Source: Pseudidiomarina gelatinasegens (GTDB lineage Bacteria; Pseudomonadota; Gammaproteobacteria; Enterobacterales; Alteromonadaceae). From it: a DNA stretch of 64,000 bases. A program made the position numbers and the translations under genes. Shown piece after piece: positions 34,271-44,384 of this stretch. Where the stretch lies: assembly GCF_004025325.1 (NCBI RefSeq), contig NZ_RSFE01000002.1:186001-250000 (forward strand), given 5' to 3'. The number at the start of each line of letters is the position of its first letter. Within the stretch, counting starts at the first letter, position 1. Under the pieces are notes generated by a model. It was not told the origin of the DNA, ran no database searches, and worked only from the letters and a program-made list of their open reading frames with translations.

Positions 34271-34894
34271 TTAATTAAATAAATGCTGTTCAAGTTCATG
34301 AAGTAAGTCGCGATGAACCGACTCCATGTCTTGATTGCTGTTAATGACGCAAATATTCGCATCATTCTCGGCAATCTCTAAATACCGGTTTCGAGTGCGT
34401 TCGAAAAATGCAACGTCTTCTTGCTCAATGCGATCAAGCTCACCGCGCTCACGCGCGCGGGCCAATCCTTTTTGGGGATCAACATCGAGTAGTAAGGTAA
34501 GATCAGGAACAAAATCGCCTAACACCAGTTTTCGTAATGCCGTTAGCTTTTCATCACCGAGTTGACGTCCGCCGCCCTGGTAGGCTCTGGAAGACAAGTC
34601 ATGACGATCGGCAATAACCCAAATACCCTTAGCCAATGCCGGCTTGATAACATTCTCAACCAGTTGTGAACGACTGGCGTACATCAGCAGCAATTCCGTT
34701 TCAGCCGTTAGCTTTTCTTCCCAATCACCCTTTACTAAATCTCGAATCGCCTCAGCAAGCTTCGTTCCGCCGGGTTCACGAACCGTTTGTGTGGCAATTC
34801 CTTTAGCATGCAGGTGATTCACAACACTCGCCATAGCGGAGCTCTTACCTGCCCCTTCCAGGCCTTCAATTACGATAAACTTGCCGCTTGGCAT
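34271..34894 (-). CDS. tmk: Thymidylate kinase
   Basis: Phosphorylates dTMP to dTDP. The 207-aa protein has the P-loop [12 protein letters not shown], the DRH-type motif [18 protein letters not shown] and a lid region rich in arginine ([12 protein letters not shown]). Its ATG overlaps the mltG stop by one base (TAATG), so translation is probably coupled. Confidence 0.96.
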   Translation of the reverse strand: MPSGKFIVIEGLEGAGKSSAMASVVNHLHAKGIATQTVREPGGTKLAEAIRDLVKGDWEEKLTAETELLLMYASRSQLVENVIKPALAKGIWVIADRHDLSSRAYQGGGRQLGDEKLTALRKLVLGDFVPDLTLLLDVDPQKGLARARERGELDRIEQEDVAFFERTRNRYLEIAENDANICVINSNQDMESVHRDLLHELEQHLFN

Positions 34895-35913
34895 TAGTTT
34901 TGATTCCTTTGGTATTTATTAACCGCGCGGTTGTGTTCCGCCAGTGTTTTGGAAAAAACATGGCCACCCGAACCATCCGCCACAAAATAAAAATAATCCG
35001 TTGTTTCAGGGTGAGCCGCGGCTTCGAGGCTACTAAGACTTGGCATGGCAATTGGAGTTGGCGGCAACCCATTAATTCGATAGGTATTGTACGCAGTTTG
35101 TTCGCGTAAATGTGCGCGCGTTAAATTGCCATCAAAGTCGTCGATTCCATATATTGTGGTTGGATCAGACTGCAAGCGCATACCGGCCCGCAAACGATTT
35201 ATAAACACGGAACTTACCCGTTTACGTTCGCCACTTAATCCTGTTTCTTTTTCAATGATTGAAGCCATAATAAGCAACTCGAAAGCATTTTCATAGGGTA
35301 AATCGGCGTCACGCGAAGCCCACACAGTAGATAACTCGCCCTGCATGCGCTGAAAAGCTTGTTTGAGGATATCAATATCTTTGGTGCCAGCGGTGTAGTT
35401 GTACGTGTCAGGGAAAAACTGGCCTTCAAAAGACGCCATCTCCACATTCAGGTGCGAAGCGAGTTGTTGATTCAGTTCCTTACGCGGAACATTTTGCAAG
35501 GTTTGCTTCAAATGGTCGCTTTGCTGCAGTTGCTGCAACCATTCGAGCAGCGTGCGCCCCTCAACGAGTGCTACACGAAATTGATATTGTTCGCCGTTAC
35601 GCAGCTTTTGCCAAAGCCCCTTCACTGTGTCTTCGGGCATTACTTGATACACGCCCGCCTGTAACCGCTCAGGCTTATCCAATATCCGACTGGCGAGATA
35701 CGTGGGGGTAACCTGCAACTGGGCACCTTGACTGTTGAGTTGGGAAATAATTGTACGTGCGTGCATGCCGCGTTTTACTTCGAATAGTAAAGGTTCAGGC
35801 ATACCTAAAGGTTGCTGTAATTGTTTGAACCCGTACCAAATTAGAAAAACACAGATAGCGAGTGCGATTACACTCGCAGCAATTAAGAATTGTATAAAAC
35901 GTTTGAATACCAC
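34894..35913 (-). CDS. mltG: Endolytic murein transglycosylase MltG (YceG)
   Basis: A membrane-anchored YceG-like enzyme that cuts nascent glycan strands and is thought to end chain elongation. A transmembrane segment lies near the N-terminus (about residues 7-27). A LysM-like region follows, then the catalytic domain with [12 protein letters not shown], containing the essential glutamate, and [13 protein letters not shown] 35913, with AGAGG nine bases upstream, gives 339 aa, the E. coli size. The ORF extends further upstream within pabC without conservation. The gene overlaps the end of pabC by 31 bases. Confidence 0.93.
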   Translation of the reverse strand: MVFKRFIQFLIAASVIALAICVFLIWYGFKQLQQPLGMPEPLLFEVKRGMHARTIISQLNSQGAQLQVTPTYLASRILDKPERLQAGVYQVMPEDTVKGLWQKLRNGEQYQFRVALVEGRTLLEWLQQLQQSDHLKQTLQNVPRKELNQQLASHLNVEMASFEGQFFPDTYNYTAGTKDIDILKQAFQRMQGELSTVWASRDADLPYENAFELLIMASIIEKETGLSGERKRVSSVFINRLRAGMRLQSDPTTIYGIDDFDGNLTRAHLREQTAYNTYRINGLPPTPIAMPSLSSLEAAAHPETTDYFYFVADGSGGHVFSKTLAEHNRAVNKYQRNQN

Positions 35914-36674
35914 TGATGAACAACCTCTGGTAATAGCGCCTTGGGTAACACACGTTCGTCTATCTTCGCGATAGGCCGTGGACCCAACACAGTATTGCAC
36001 AAAAAAGCCTGCTGAGCTGAGGCAACCGAAGCATAAGTAGCTTCGGTAGGTATTGCTTCAAGCAACACGGCGGCGCAGATTTCAGCTTGCATAATACCGG
36101 CTATGCCGGCCGTTTTTAACAGCGGAATCCGCCAGTTATCGCCATCATACCAGAATAAATTGCTGCTGATCGCCTCTACAATGTGAAGCTGTGAATCACA
36201 AACTAATAAGTCATCAACGCCGAGCAAATCACGCTCCTGTGTCAACAGAACTTGTTCCAGGCGATTCAACGTTTTCAAGCCAGCCAGCAGCGGCTGTTGG
36301 GCTAACCGAAGTTTTGCTTGTGCAACGCTTAAGCCTTGGGTCGACCACTGCGGTAAATCAGAGATTGTCACGTACCAGTTAATCGGTTGGTTCGCTGCAA
36401 CACCATAGCCGCGCTGGCTAACACCTCGGGTAATAATGAGTTTTACCACACAGTGTTGATGCTCGGCAGCTATATGTTCCAATAATGACAGCACCTGCTC
36501 TTGCTCAGGTATTGCCATCGCCAAGCGTTCAGAGGCGATCGATAAACGTTGCCAGTGACGCGGCCAATATTCTATACGGTGGTGCCGAATAACGAGTGTA
36601 GTGAAGTGCCCATCGCCGAATTGCAGGCCACGGTCAAGGGATTGTGATGAGAGGGGTTGCCCATTGAGCCACAT
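35883..36674 (-). CDS. pabC: Aminodeoxychorismate lyase PabC
   Basis: Fold-type IV PLP enzyme releasing pyruvate from 4-amino-4-deoxychorismate to give p-aminobenzoate for folate. The 263-aa protein opens with WLNGQPLSSQSLDRGLQFGDG and has the lysine-containing GLKTLNRLEQVL. It begins three bases beyond a terminator-like hairpin that follows acpP, with no clear Shine-Dalgarno sequence. In E. coli fabF lies between acpP and pabC; here it is missing. Confidence 0.93.
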   Translation of the reverse strand: MWLNGQPLSSQSLDRGLQFGDGHFTTLVIRHHRIEYWPRHWQRLSIASERLAMAIPEQEQVLSLLEHIAAEHQHCVVKLIITRGVSQRGYGVAANQPINWYVTISDLPQWSTQGLSVAQAKLRLAQQPLLAGLKTLNRLEQVLLTQERDLLGVDDLLVCDSQLHIVEAISSNLFWYDGDNWRIPLLKTAGIAGIMQAEICAAVLLEAIPTEATYASVASAQQAFLCNTVLGPRPIAKIDERVLPKALLPEVVHQWYSNVLYNS

Positions 36675-36676
36675 AC

Positions 36677-36705
36677 AAAAAAGGCGGAATTTTCATTCCG
36701 CCTTT
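36677..36705 (-). terminator. Terminator hairpin between acpP and pabC
   Basis: AAGGCGGAAT (36681-36690) and ATTCCGCCTT (36695-36704) form a 10-bp stem with a TTTC loop. The A6 run at 36677-36682 gives U-rich RNA on the minus strand. It ends three bases before the pabC ATG, so pabC must be expressed by read-through or from within this hairpin. Confidence 0.9.
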
Positions 36706-36719
36706 CCGAATTCGATGAC

Positions 36720-36959
36720 TTAGTCGTTTGCGTGATTTTTCACGTAATCGATAGCAGCTTCAACGGTTCTGATTTTCTCTGCTTCTTCGTCTGGAATCTC
36801 GGTCTCAAACTCTTCTTCCAGAGCCATTACCAATTCAACGATGTCCAGCGAGTCTGCACCAAGGTCATTTTCAAAAGAAGCTTCTAATTTCACTTCTTCT
36901 TCTTTAACACCTAGTTGTTCAACGATGATTTTTTTTACGCGTTCTTCAATAGTACTCAT
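36720..36959 (-). CDS. acpP: Acyl carrier protein AcpP
   Basis: A 79-aa acidic carrier of growing fatty acyl chains. The phosphopantetheine serine lies in [18 protein letters not shown] (about residue 37). A 128-base gap separates it from fabG, enough for its own promoter, and a terminator follows it. This is typical of acpP, which is made in large excess over its neighbours. Confidence 0.97.
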   Translation of the reverse strand: MSTIEERVKKIIVEQLGVKEEEVKLEASFENDLGADSLDIVELVMALEEEFETEIPDEEAEKIRTVEAAIDYVKNHAND

Positions 36960-37087
36960 TGTATATATGTCCCTTGATTTTAGGTCACGAGTTCAAAATT
37001 GGGCTTAGTGTAGTGAATGACGCGACAATAATAAAGCAAAAATTGGTCTAACCTTGACAGGTCGTACCCCTTGCCGCGAAAAATCAC

Positions 37088-37834
37088 TTATACCATTGCC
37101 ATGCCACCGTTTACGTGGATGGTTTCGCCCGTAATATATGCAGCGCCTGGTGAAGCTAAAAACACCACAGCTGCAGCAATTTCTTCTGGTTGGCCCAAGC
37201 GCGATGCCGGTATATTGGCGAAAATCGCTTGTTTCTGGTCATCTGTCAACGCTTTGGTCATATCCGTATCAATAAAACCTGGCGCTACGCAATTCACCGT
37301 GATACCACGCGCAGCTATCTCTTTCGCTAACGCCTTGGTAAACCCAGCCAAACCAGCTTTAGCAGCGCAATAGTTTGCTTGGCCAGGGTTGCCCGTGGTA
37401 CCAACTACCGATGAAATATTGATAATACGCCCTTGCCGACGTTTCATCATACCGCGCATAACCCCTTTGCTTAAACGATAAACAGACTTTAAGTTGGTGT
37501 CCATGACACTATCCCACTCATCGTCTTTCATTCGCATCAGCAGGTTATCGCGGGTAATTCCGGCATTATTGACAAGAATATCCAACTGCCCATAGGTGCT
37601 GTCAATATGCTTCAATACTGCCGCAATACTATCTGCATCCGTTACATTCAACGCAAGGCCTTCGCCGTTTGCGCCTAAATAATCGCTAATAGCTTGAGCA
37701 CCCTTTTCAGTCGTCGCGGTGCCAATAACTTTGACACCACGTGCCACCAATTGTTCGGCAATTGCTTTACCAATACCACGACTGGCGCCGGTTACTAAGG
37801 CAACTTGCCCTTCTAGATTCATTAAGTCAGACAT
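37088..37834 (-). CDS. fabG: 3-oxoacyl-ACP reductase FabG
   Basis: NADPH-dependent short-chain dehydrogenase of the elongation cycle, 248 aa. It has the cofactor motif TGASRGIG (about 15-22), NNAG, and the Ser-Tyr-Lys triad in INISSVVG and NYCAAKAG. It starts one base after fabD's stop. Confidence 0.97.
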   Translation of the reverse strand: MSDLMNLEGQVALVTGASRGIGKAIAEQLVARGVKVIGTATTEKGAQAISDYLGANGEGLALNVTDADSIAAVLKHIDSTYGQLDILVNNAGITRDNLLMRMKDDEWDSVMDTNLKSVYRLSKGVMRGMMKRRQGRIINISSVVGTTGNPGQANYCAAKAGLAGFTKALAKEIAARGITVNCVAPGFIDTDMTKALTDDQKQAIFANIPASRLGQPEEIAAAVVFLASPGAAYITGETIHVNGGMAMV

Positions 37835-37835
37835 A

Positions 37836-38753
37836 TCATTTCCTTGCTGCTAGAGCCTCAGCGGTATTTACCGCTTCACCCTGAATGGCTTTGTCGATTC
37901 GTTTATTTAACCCGGTAAGCACTTTACCTGGGCCAATTTCAAAAATTTCTGTAACACCCTGCTGCACCAGATATTCAACAGTTTCGGTCCATCGTACTGG
38001 TGAATGAAGCTGACGAACCAATGCGTCACGAATTTTATCAGCTTCGCGTGGCGCTTCTACATCCACATTATTCACGACCGGAACTTGCGGAGTATTTACC
38101 GTCAATTTACCGAGTTCAACCGCCATTTGGTCTGCCGCAGGCTGCATGAGCGAGCAATGCGATGGCACACTTACCGGTAACGGCAGTGCGCGCTTCGCGC
38201 CAGCTTTAATGCAGGCCGCGCCGGCACGCTCAACTGCTGCTTTATGGCCTGCAATTACAACCTGCCCCGGTGAATTAAAGTTCACCGCTGCTACAACTTC
38301 TTCTCCAGCTGACTCTGCACAAGCCTGCTTAACCAAGTCGTCATCTAAGCCAATAATTGCGGCCATCGCGCCAACACCAGCTGGCACCGCAGATTGCATC
38401 AACTTGCCGCGGGTAGCGACCAGCTTTACCGCATCTTTAAAATCTAAAGCACCGGCACACACCAGCGCAGAATACTCGCCCAAGCTATGCCCGGCCATCC
38501 ATTCAGGAGCCGGCACACCAGCCTGTTCTAAGGCGCGGTATAGCGCCACACTCGCAGTTAATAAAGCGGGCTGAGTGCGCTGCGTTTCATTGAGCTGCTC
38601 TGCAGGCCCATCTTGCACCAATGCCCATAAGTCATAACCAAGCACATGACTTGCTTCGGCAAAGGTCGCTTCAATGACTGGATATTCGGCGGCTACATCC
38701 GCCAACATACCAACAGCTTGTGAACCTTGTCCTGGAAAAACATAAGCTCGCAT
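37836..38753 (-). CDS. fabD: Malonyl-CoA:ACP transacylase FabD
   Basis: Loads malonate on ACP. The 305-aa protein has the nucleophile elbow AGHSLGEYSAL (Ser about 92), FPGQGSQ at the N-terminus, and the catalytic His in SVPSHCSLM. It lies 17 bases after fabH and is followed by fabG. Confidence 0.97.
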   Translation of the reverse strand: MRAYVFPGQGSQAVGMLADVAAEYPVIEATFAEASHVLGYDLWALVQDGPAEQLNETQRTQPALLTASVALYRALEQAGVPAPEWMAGHSLGEYSALVCAGALDFKDAVKLVATRGKLMQSAVPAGVGAMAAIIGLDDDLVKQACAESAGEEVVAAVNFNSPGQVVIAGHKAAVERAGAACIKAGAKRALPLPVSVPSHCSLMQPAADQMAVELGKLTVNTPQVPVVNNVDVEAPREADKIRDALVRQLHSPVRWTETVEYLVQQGVTEIFEIGPGKVLTGLNKRIDKAIQGEAVNTAEALAARK

Positions 38754-38770
38754 GAGTACTTCCTTATAAA

Positions 38771-39730
38771 TTAATATTCTACAAGTGCCGAACCCCAGGC
38801 AAAACCACCGCCAAAGGCTTCAAGTAATAATTTTTGACCGCGTTGAATCCGGCCATCACGAATTGCGACATCCAACGCAATGGGAACCGATGCCGCAGAG
38901 GTATTTCCCGTATATTCAAGTGTGGTAATCACCCTCTCCATCGGCATTTTTAACTTTCGTGCTGTCGCTTTAATGATACGTAAATTTGCTTGGTGTGGCA
39001 CCAACCAATCTAAGTCACTCGCTACCAGTTGGTTGGCTGCTAAAGTATCCACCACCAGCTCGCTAAGCTTGCTTACCGCAACCTTAAATACTTCATTACC
39101 CTTCATATACATCCAAGCTTCGCTTAACTGTTCCGGTGACGTACGCGACATGTGGTTCACACCAAGTAGATCAGCAAATTCACCTGCGCTATTTAAATGC
39201 GTTGATAAAATACCAGGCTTGTCTGATGCTTCAAGTACCGCAGCTCCAGCACCATCACCAAATAACACCAAGGTATTGCGATCATCCGGATGACATAACC
39301 GCGACAATACATCTGTGCCAATTACTAGCACCCGCTGATACATGCCATTACGAATATATTGGTCGGCAACGCTAAGGGCAAAGATAAATCCTGAACATGC
39401 AGCAGCAATATCGAAAGCCGGAATATTATTCTCGGTCAACGCCGCTTGAATTTCACACGCAACGCTCGGAAATGCGCGCTCTCCTGACGTGGTTGCCACC
39501 ACAATTAAATCAATATCGTCGGCTGCAACTTCTGCAGCCAATAGTGCCTGACGTGCTGCGGCTACACCCATGGTAGCAGCGCTTTCGCCAGCTTCAGCAA
39601 TGCGTCGTTCATGTATGCCAGTGCGTTCGACAATCCAATCGTGACTGGTTTCGACCCGCTGCTCCAGCATGGCATTCGTCAGGCGCTGGCTCGGTAAGTA
39701 ATGGCCAGTTCCCGCAATCGTTGCTTGCAT
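38771..39730 (-). CDS. fabH: 3-oxoacyl-ACP synthase III FabH
   Basis: Initiates fatty-acid synthesis by condensing an acyl-CoA with malonyl-ACP. The 319-aa protein has the Cys-His-Asn triad in [19 protein letters not shown] and YTGNTSAAS. With fabF absent from this locus, FabH is the only condensing enzyme encoded in the window. Confidence 0.97.
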   Translation of the reverse strand: MQATIAGTGHYLPSQRLTNAMLEQRVETSHDWIVERTGIHERRIAEAGESAATMGVAAARQALLAAEVAADDIDLIVVATTSGERAFPSVACEIQAALTENNIPAFDIAAACSGFIFALSVADQYIRNGMYQRVLVIGTDVLSRLCHPDDRNTLVLFGDGAGAAVLEASDKPGILSTHLNSAGEFADLLGVNHMSRTSPEQLSEAWMYMKGNEVFKVAVSKLSELVVDTLAANQLVASDLDWLVPHQANLRIIKATARKLKMPMERVITTLEYTGNTSAASVPIALDVAIRDGRIQRGQKLLLEAFGGGFAWGSALVEY

Positions 39731-39738
39731 AATAAGAT

Positions 39739-40764
39739 TTATTCCTGTTCTAACAGAACTTGTTCTACCCGATCGCGAATTCGCGTTGGTAGATCCCGTT
39801 GTGTCTCTTCCACGGCTTGCTCAATGGCGCTAAAAAATGCGCGTACATTTGCATCACCATGACTTTTAATGACGACACCCCGTAATCCTATCAAACTCGC
39901 GCCGTTGTAGTGGTCGGGCTTCAACCAATCCCATGAACGCTTTAAACGCTGATAAAAGAGTTTCACAAACCAACGGGTCAGCCAGTGGTCGTGAATATTT
40001 GATTTGATATTATTGAGAAGAAGTTCGGCCAGTCCTTCGCAGCTTTTCAGTGCAATATTACCGACAAAACCATCGCATACAATCACATCGGCTTTGCCAG
40101 AAAACAAGTCATCGCCTTCAATAAAGCCAATATAATTAATGTGTTGCGACTGCTGCAACAAAGCAGCTGTGGCTTTCACCACGTCATTACCTTTGATTTC
40201 TTCTTCGCCCATGTTTAGCAATGCAACCCGAGGTTGTTTAATACCTAATACCTCTTGTGCCGCGACTGAGCCCATCACCCCAAATTGGAATAATGTATCC
40301 GAATCACACACAGGATTTGCGCCTAAATCAAGAACGAATGCCGAACCGCCCTGCTGTTGAGGTATGGCTGACATTAATGCCGGTCGTAAAACACCCGGCA
40401 AGGTTTTCAGGGTAAAGTAAGCTTTGGTCATTAGCGCACCGGTATTTCCGGCGCTGACACACGCTGCAGCCTCTTCTGAGGCCACTAACTCTAACGCGAT
40501 ACGCATCGACGAGTCCGGCTTCGCACGCAGCGAATAGCCAGGTTTATCGGTCATGGTAACGGTTTGGCTTGCGTGCTTAAGGATAACGCGAGGGTGGTTA
40601 TCTATCTTCGCATGCTTTAGTAGCGGAATTAGCTCAGAGTCATCCCCAACCAGCATAAAATGAACGTCGGGAAATGTTTTTAACGCCTGTTGCAAAGCGT
40701 CAATTACAACTGAGGGGCCATGATCGCCCCCCATTGCATCAAGTGCCAGTGTCAGTGCGGCCAT
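39739..40764 (-). CDS. plsX: Phosphate acyltransferase PlsX
   Basis: Makes acyl-phosphate from acyl-ACP for phospholipid synthesis. The 341-aa protein starts with [12 protein letters not shown], a family hallmark, and has the conserved [12 protein letters not shown] and [16 protein letters not shown]. It is eight bases upstream of fabH and 21 after rpmF. Confidence 0.96.
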   Translation of the reverse strand: MAALTLALDAMGGDHGPSVVIDALQQALKTFPDVHFMLVGDDSELIPLLKHAKIDNHPRVILKHASQTVTMTDKPGYSLRAKPDSSMRIALELVASEEAAACVSAGNTGALMTKAYFTLKTLPGVLRPALMSAIPQQQGGSAFVLDLGANPVCDSDTLFQFGVMGSVAAQEVLGIKQPRVALLNMGEEEIKGNDVVKATAALLQQSQHINYIGFIEGDDLFSGKADVIVCDGFVGNIALKSCEGLAELLLNNIKSNIHDHWLTRWFVKLFYQRLKRSWDWLKPDHYNGASLIGLRGVVIKSHGDANVRAFFSAIEQAVEETQRDLPTRIRDRVEQVLLEQE

Positions 40765-40785
40765 AGCCTCACTATCCTGTACTGG

Positions 40786-40956
40786 TTACTTGTTAATTAC
40801 TTTACGGCCTTTATAAAAACCATCAGCTGTTACATGGTGACGACGATGCGTTTCACCAGAGGTAGAGTCAACCGACAGTGTAGGGCCGCTCAGTGCATCG
40901 TGAGAACGACGCATGTCGCGCTTCGAACGAGTTTTCCGATTCTTTTGTACAGCCAT
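40786..40956 (-). CDS. rpmF: 50S ribosomal protein L32
   Basis: A 56-aa protein, found by translating the gap between yceD and plsX. It begins [20 protein letters not shown], the standard L32 N-terminus, and ends [10 protein letters not shown] strong AGGAG lies eight bases upstream of the ATG. There is no zinc-binding CxxC pair, as in other gammaproteobacterial L32. Position between yceD and plsX is conserved from E. coli. Confidence 0.97.
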   Translation of the reverse strand: MAVQKNRKTRSKRDMRRSHDALSGPTLSVDSTSGETHRRHHVTADGFYKGRKVINK

Positions 40957-40974
40957 TTACGCTATCTCCTAAGT

Positions 40975-41499
40975 TTATTTGCGCTTTAATTCTTGCAACA
41001 CAGCAAAAGGATTTCCTTTTGCTTCTGGGGAGTCTTCAATATCGCCCCACTGCATTGCGTTACTATCTACCCGACATTCGCGCTCGTCATGTTTGACCAC
41101 AACCGGCATCGCCAATATCAGCTCATCTTCGACCAACGCATGCAGATTCACTTCACCGAGTTCATCCAGCTCAACTGATTCGTAGCCCTCTGGCATATCG
41201 GTGGCCTTTTGCCGCTTCGTAACAGGCGCATAAATAAATGTGCACTGTAACGGAACCGTCATGGTATCACCGCAACGTTCGCAGCTTGCTTGCACAGTCA
41301 CCTGAGCATCACCGCGAATACGTTTTATGCCCTGCTCGTCAACTTCAAAAAATAATGAAGTATCCACATCAGGACATGGCTCAACCAATAACTCTTGCAA
41401 ACGAGCAAGCGCCTCCCCCGGAACTAATCCGATATAAGACAATTGCTTGCCGGCACTTTTAACCGGATCTACCGTAATCGGTACTCGAACCTTCTGCAT
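40975..41499 (-). CDS. yceD: YceD/DUF177 protein, 23S rRNA accumulation factor
   Basis: A 174-aa protein with the CERCGDTMTVPL motif typical of DUF177 and the usual acidic C-terminal half (DELGEVNLHALVEDELILAMP). E. coli YceD affects 23S rRNA accumulation. It heads the rpmF-plsX-fab group, 18 bases before rpmF. Confidence 0.92.
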   Translation of the reverse strand: MQKVRVPITVDPVKSAGKQLSYIGLVPGEALARLQELLVEPCPDVDTSLFFEVDEQGIKRIRGDAQVTVQASCERCGDTMTVPLQCTFIYAPVTKRQKATDMPEGYESVELDELGEVNLHALVEDELILAMPVVVKHDERECRVDSNAMQWGDIEDSPEAKGNPFAVLQELKRK

Positions 41500-41585
41500 A
41501 GGGCGCGAATATTAATGGAATCGATGCGTGAACACAAGTGCTTTTCGTAAAATTACATGGGTTTCAAGCCATATGTTTGCAAGGT

Positions 41586-42191
41586 TTACGGTGTGTTTTC
41601 GTCCAACAGTGGATTAATGCCCCAACTACGCAACATTGCAAGCAACCGAATGAGTGGTAATCCCACCAATGTGTTCGGGTCGTCGCCACGTAAAGCAGCA
41701 AATAGACTGATACCCAAGGCTTCACTTTTAAAGCTACCGGCACAATTTAGCGGCTGTTCCCGCTTTACATAGGCAACAATCTCAGCGTCACTCAGGTCAC
41801 GAAACCGCACCTCAAAAGGCTCTACGCATGACTGGAGCAGCAGTTGCTTGCTGTCATAAACAGCTAATCCAGTTAAAAACGTCACCGTTTTGCCGCGCAT
41901 GGCCTGCAACTGTTTAATCGCGTTCGCTTCAGTGCCAGGTTTACCCAGAATGGTGCCTTCTACGACGGCGACTTGATCGGAGCCGATTAATACATGCTCC
42001 GGAAACTTATTCGCCAGGGCTTTAGCTTTCGCTATAGCTAAGCGTTCAACCAGCGCCAAAGGCGATTCATTAACGAGCGGCGTTTCGTCAACTTCGGGCG
42101 CCGCCACGTCAAATTCACGCACAACCTTAGCCAGTAGCTCACGGCGAAATGGCGACGTGGAAGCAAGCACCAAATTCGTTTTCATAGACAT
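41586..42191 (-). CDS. yceF: Maf-like nucleoside triphosphate pyrophosphatase (YceF type)
   Basis: A 201-aa Maf-family pyrophosphatase. The family signature [12 protein letters not shown] is at the N-terminus, and [10 protein letters not shown] and the KPGT motif follow. YceF-type members hydrolyse m7GTP, a likely house-cleaning role. The first ATG (42191) and one two codons later are equally possible starts. In E. coli this gene is opposite to yceD; here both are on the same strand, 86 bases apart. Confidence 0.9.
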   Translation of the reverse strand: MSMKTNLVLASTSPFRRELLAKVVREFDVAAPEVDETPLVNESPLALVERLAIAKAKALANKFPEHVLIGSDQVAVVEGTILGKPGTEANAIKQLQAMRGKTVTFLTGLAVYDSKQLLLQSCVEPFEVRFRDLSDAEIVAYVKREQPLNCAGSFKSEALGISLFAALRGDDPNTLVGLPLIRLLAMLRSWGINPLLDENTP

Positions 42192-42232
42192 TAACCTACG
42201 GTTTCTTCACTTAGTAAACTATCTGCTCAGCG

Positions 42233-42874
42233 TTACACATAGCTTGGTAACGTGGCCAAATTATCCAGAATCGTTAAGGGCTGGTGCTGTAACAAACGTT
42301 GTGCATCATGCGCCCCAAAGCTTACACCAATGCGCGCTATTCCGGCATTTTCAGCCATGCGCATGTCATGCACTGAATCACCAACCATCACCGCCTGATG
42401 TGCCGAAAACCCTGTTTCCTCAAGAATTTCATTGAGCATGCGTGGATCGGGTTTAGACGCGGTTTCGTCGGCGCACCGTGATAGATGGAATAACTCATGA
42501 ATATTAGCTTCTTGCCAAACCCGTTCCAACCCGTGGCGCGCTTTACCCGTAGCAACGGCTAAGGTGTACCCTTTTGCCCGTAACCCTTCAAGCATTGCTT
42601 GCGCCCCTTCGAATAACGGTGAAGGCGTGATGTCATCATGCACATATTGCTGACGGTAAACGTGCATAAACGCGTCAAACTGTTCGCTCGACAGCCGACC
42701 AAACAATTGTTCAATCGCTGGTTCTAAACTGATACCAATAATTTCACGCACCGATTCCACCGTTGGAGCTGGTAGCGACAAAAGCGCTGCGGCACGCTGC
42801 ATCGAAGACACGATGCGCCCTACCGAATCCATCAAAGTGCCGTCCCAATCAAAAATTATCAGTGGGTACTTCAT
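42233..42874 (-). CDS. HAD-superfamily phosphatase (Gph-like)
   Basis: A 213-aa haloacid-dehalogenase hydrolase. Motif I is IFDWDGTLMDS with both nucleophile and acid/base aspartates, motif II is AVATGK, and motif IV is VMVGDSVHDMRMA. The helical cap between motif I and II is of the phosphoglycolate phosphatase/beta-phosphoglucomutase kind. The substrate is unknown. It starts in a 4-base overlap with rluC, so it is probably co-translated with it. Confidence 0.88.
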   Translation of the reverse strand: MKYPLIIFDWDGTLMDSVGRIVSSMQRAAALLSLPAPTVESVREIIGISLEPAIEQLFGRLSSEQFDAFMHVYRQQYVHDDITPSPLFEGAQAMLEGLRAKGYTLAVATGKARHGLERVWQEANIHELFHLSRCADETASKPDPRMLNEILEETGFSAHQAVMVGDSVHDMRMAENAGIARIGVSFGAHDAQRLLQHQPLTILDNLATLPSYV

Positions 42875-43836
42875 ATAAAACAGCGTCCGCCTAATCGAAT
42901 TAATGTTTGTCGTAAAGCTTCATCAAGCGGCGCATCAACGGTAATTTGTTTTTCCGTTTGCGGATGCTTAAAAGTAAGTTTATGCGCGTGTAAAAAAAGT
43001 CGATTCAATCCGACCTGCTGCATCTGTTGATCAAAATCGCTGTCACCGTATTTGGGGTCGCAAGCTATTGGGTGACCGGCATGCAGTGCATGCACACGAA
43101 TCTGATGTGTACGTCCGGTTATCGGAGAAGCTTCTACCAATGTACAGTGAGCAAACTGCTCAACAATACGAAAACGAGTTTCTGACGGTTTTCCAGCAGC
43201 ATCAACCCGTACCACCCGCTCACCTGATTTCAGTGTGTTCTTTAACAGCGGCGCAGCAATAAATTTCACATGTTTTTGCCAGTGCCCACGCACCAACGCC
43301 AAATATTGCTTATCCATGGCTTTATTGCGTAATTGCTCATGCAGGCTGCGCAGTGCTGATCGCCGCTTAGCAATGAGAATACAACCACTTGTCTCGCGGT
43401 CTAGCCGATGCACCAGTTCCATTTGTTTTGCATCCGGGCGCAGCGATCGTAAACTCTCAATCAACCCGAATTGCAAACCTGACCCACCGTGCACGGCAAG
43501 CCCAGCTGGTTTATTCATCACCATCAATACCTCATCTTCATAAAGTATTTGGTGTTGCAGCGCTTGCACTTGATCAAGTTTGGCAGACGGCAACGGATTC
43601 GCTTCCGCAATACGCACTGGTGGAATGCGAATTACATCGCCAACCTGCAGTTTATATTCGGGTTTAACGCGCTTTTTATTAACGCGCACCTCACCTTTAC
43701 GCAAAATTCGGTACACCAATGACTTGGGAACACCTTTTAATTGCGCAAGTAAATAGTTGTCGATGCGTTGCTCTTCGTAGCCAGATTCAACCGTCTGGAA
43801 GTGCACGCCTTGTGATATGTTTGTTTGTTCGCTCAT
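42871..43836 (-). CDS. rluC: 23S rRNA pseudouridine(955/2504/2580) synthase RluC
   Basis: A 321-aa RluA-family enzyme with an N-terminal S4 RNA-binding domain (RIDNYLLAQLKGVPKSLVYRI region cut by KGEVRVNKKR, about 24-60) and the catalytic motif HRLDRETSGCILIAK. It is divergent from rne across about 550 bases, as in E. coli, which supports RluC over RluD or TruC. Confidence 0.94.
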   Translation of the reverse strand: MSEQTNISQGVHFQTVESGYEEQRIDNYLLAQLKGVPKSLVYRILRKGEVRVNKKRVKPEYKLQVGDVIRIPPVRIAEANPLPSAKLDQVQALQHQILYEDEVLMVMNKPAGLAVHGGSGLQFGLIESLRSLRPDAKQMELVHRLDRETSGCILIAKRRSALRSLHEQLRNKAMDKQYLALVRGHWQKHVKFIAAPLLKNTLKSGERVVRVDAAGKPSETRFRIVEQFAHCTLVEASPITGRTHQIRVHALHAGHPIACDPKYGDSDFDQQMQQVGLNRLFLHAHKLTFKHPQTEKQITVDAPLDEALRQTLIRLGGRCFI

Positions 43837-44384
43837 AGGTGGCGGATTTTAGCATGAGCTCTTGACAATGTTCATCTTGTATTTACAACGATTTTCGTGG
43901 GATAATAATGAATCGGAAAAATCCGCACCGATTTATAGAGAGCGGTACATCATTTGCACAAAGCAATGATGCAGCTAAAGAGTAAAAATTTAACGCGTGG
44001 TTTGAGCGGAAAGCGTCACTGCCAATACGTCCACCTCAGCTTACGAAAGTGCGTAGCCAAAGCTACGGCGTCGAGAAGTTGATGGCACGGAATATCATTG
44101 GCTCATCTTCATCCGAATTTGGATGATGAAGATTGATTGAGCGCGCCGCCTTTAATTAAATCAAACCAGAATTGAAGAACCAGTGCTGCAACGCAGTATG
44201 GCCTTTACAAGCGCATTTCGGCTTGGTAACAAATTGCAATCTCACGTTTATAACTAGTTGTTGAACGGGAGATGGATGTTAGGTGTTGATCGACTAACCC
44301 TAACCTAAAACAATTCAATCTCGAAATAGCGATGGCGAAAGCCTGTCGTACCGTGTTGTGGCCCGACATAATGAGTCACATACA
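43837..44384 (+). promoter_or_regulatory. rne promoter region and long structured 5' leader
   Basis: The 548-base gap between rluC and rne holds no gene. TTGACA (43862-43867) with TACAAC (43884-43889), and a GATAAT (43901-43906), are promoter candidates. Downstream are several stems: 43948-43957 with 43963-43971, CGTAGC/GCTACG (44052-44067), and a long hairpin 44101-44142 (ATCTTCATC with GATGAAGAT, closed by GCTCA/TGAGC). E. coli rne has a leader of comparable length (about 360 nt) in which hairpins mediate RNase E autoregulation. The same use here is inference. Confidence 0.65.
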
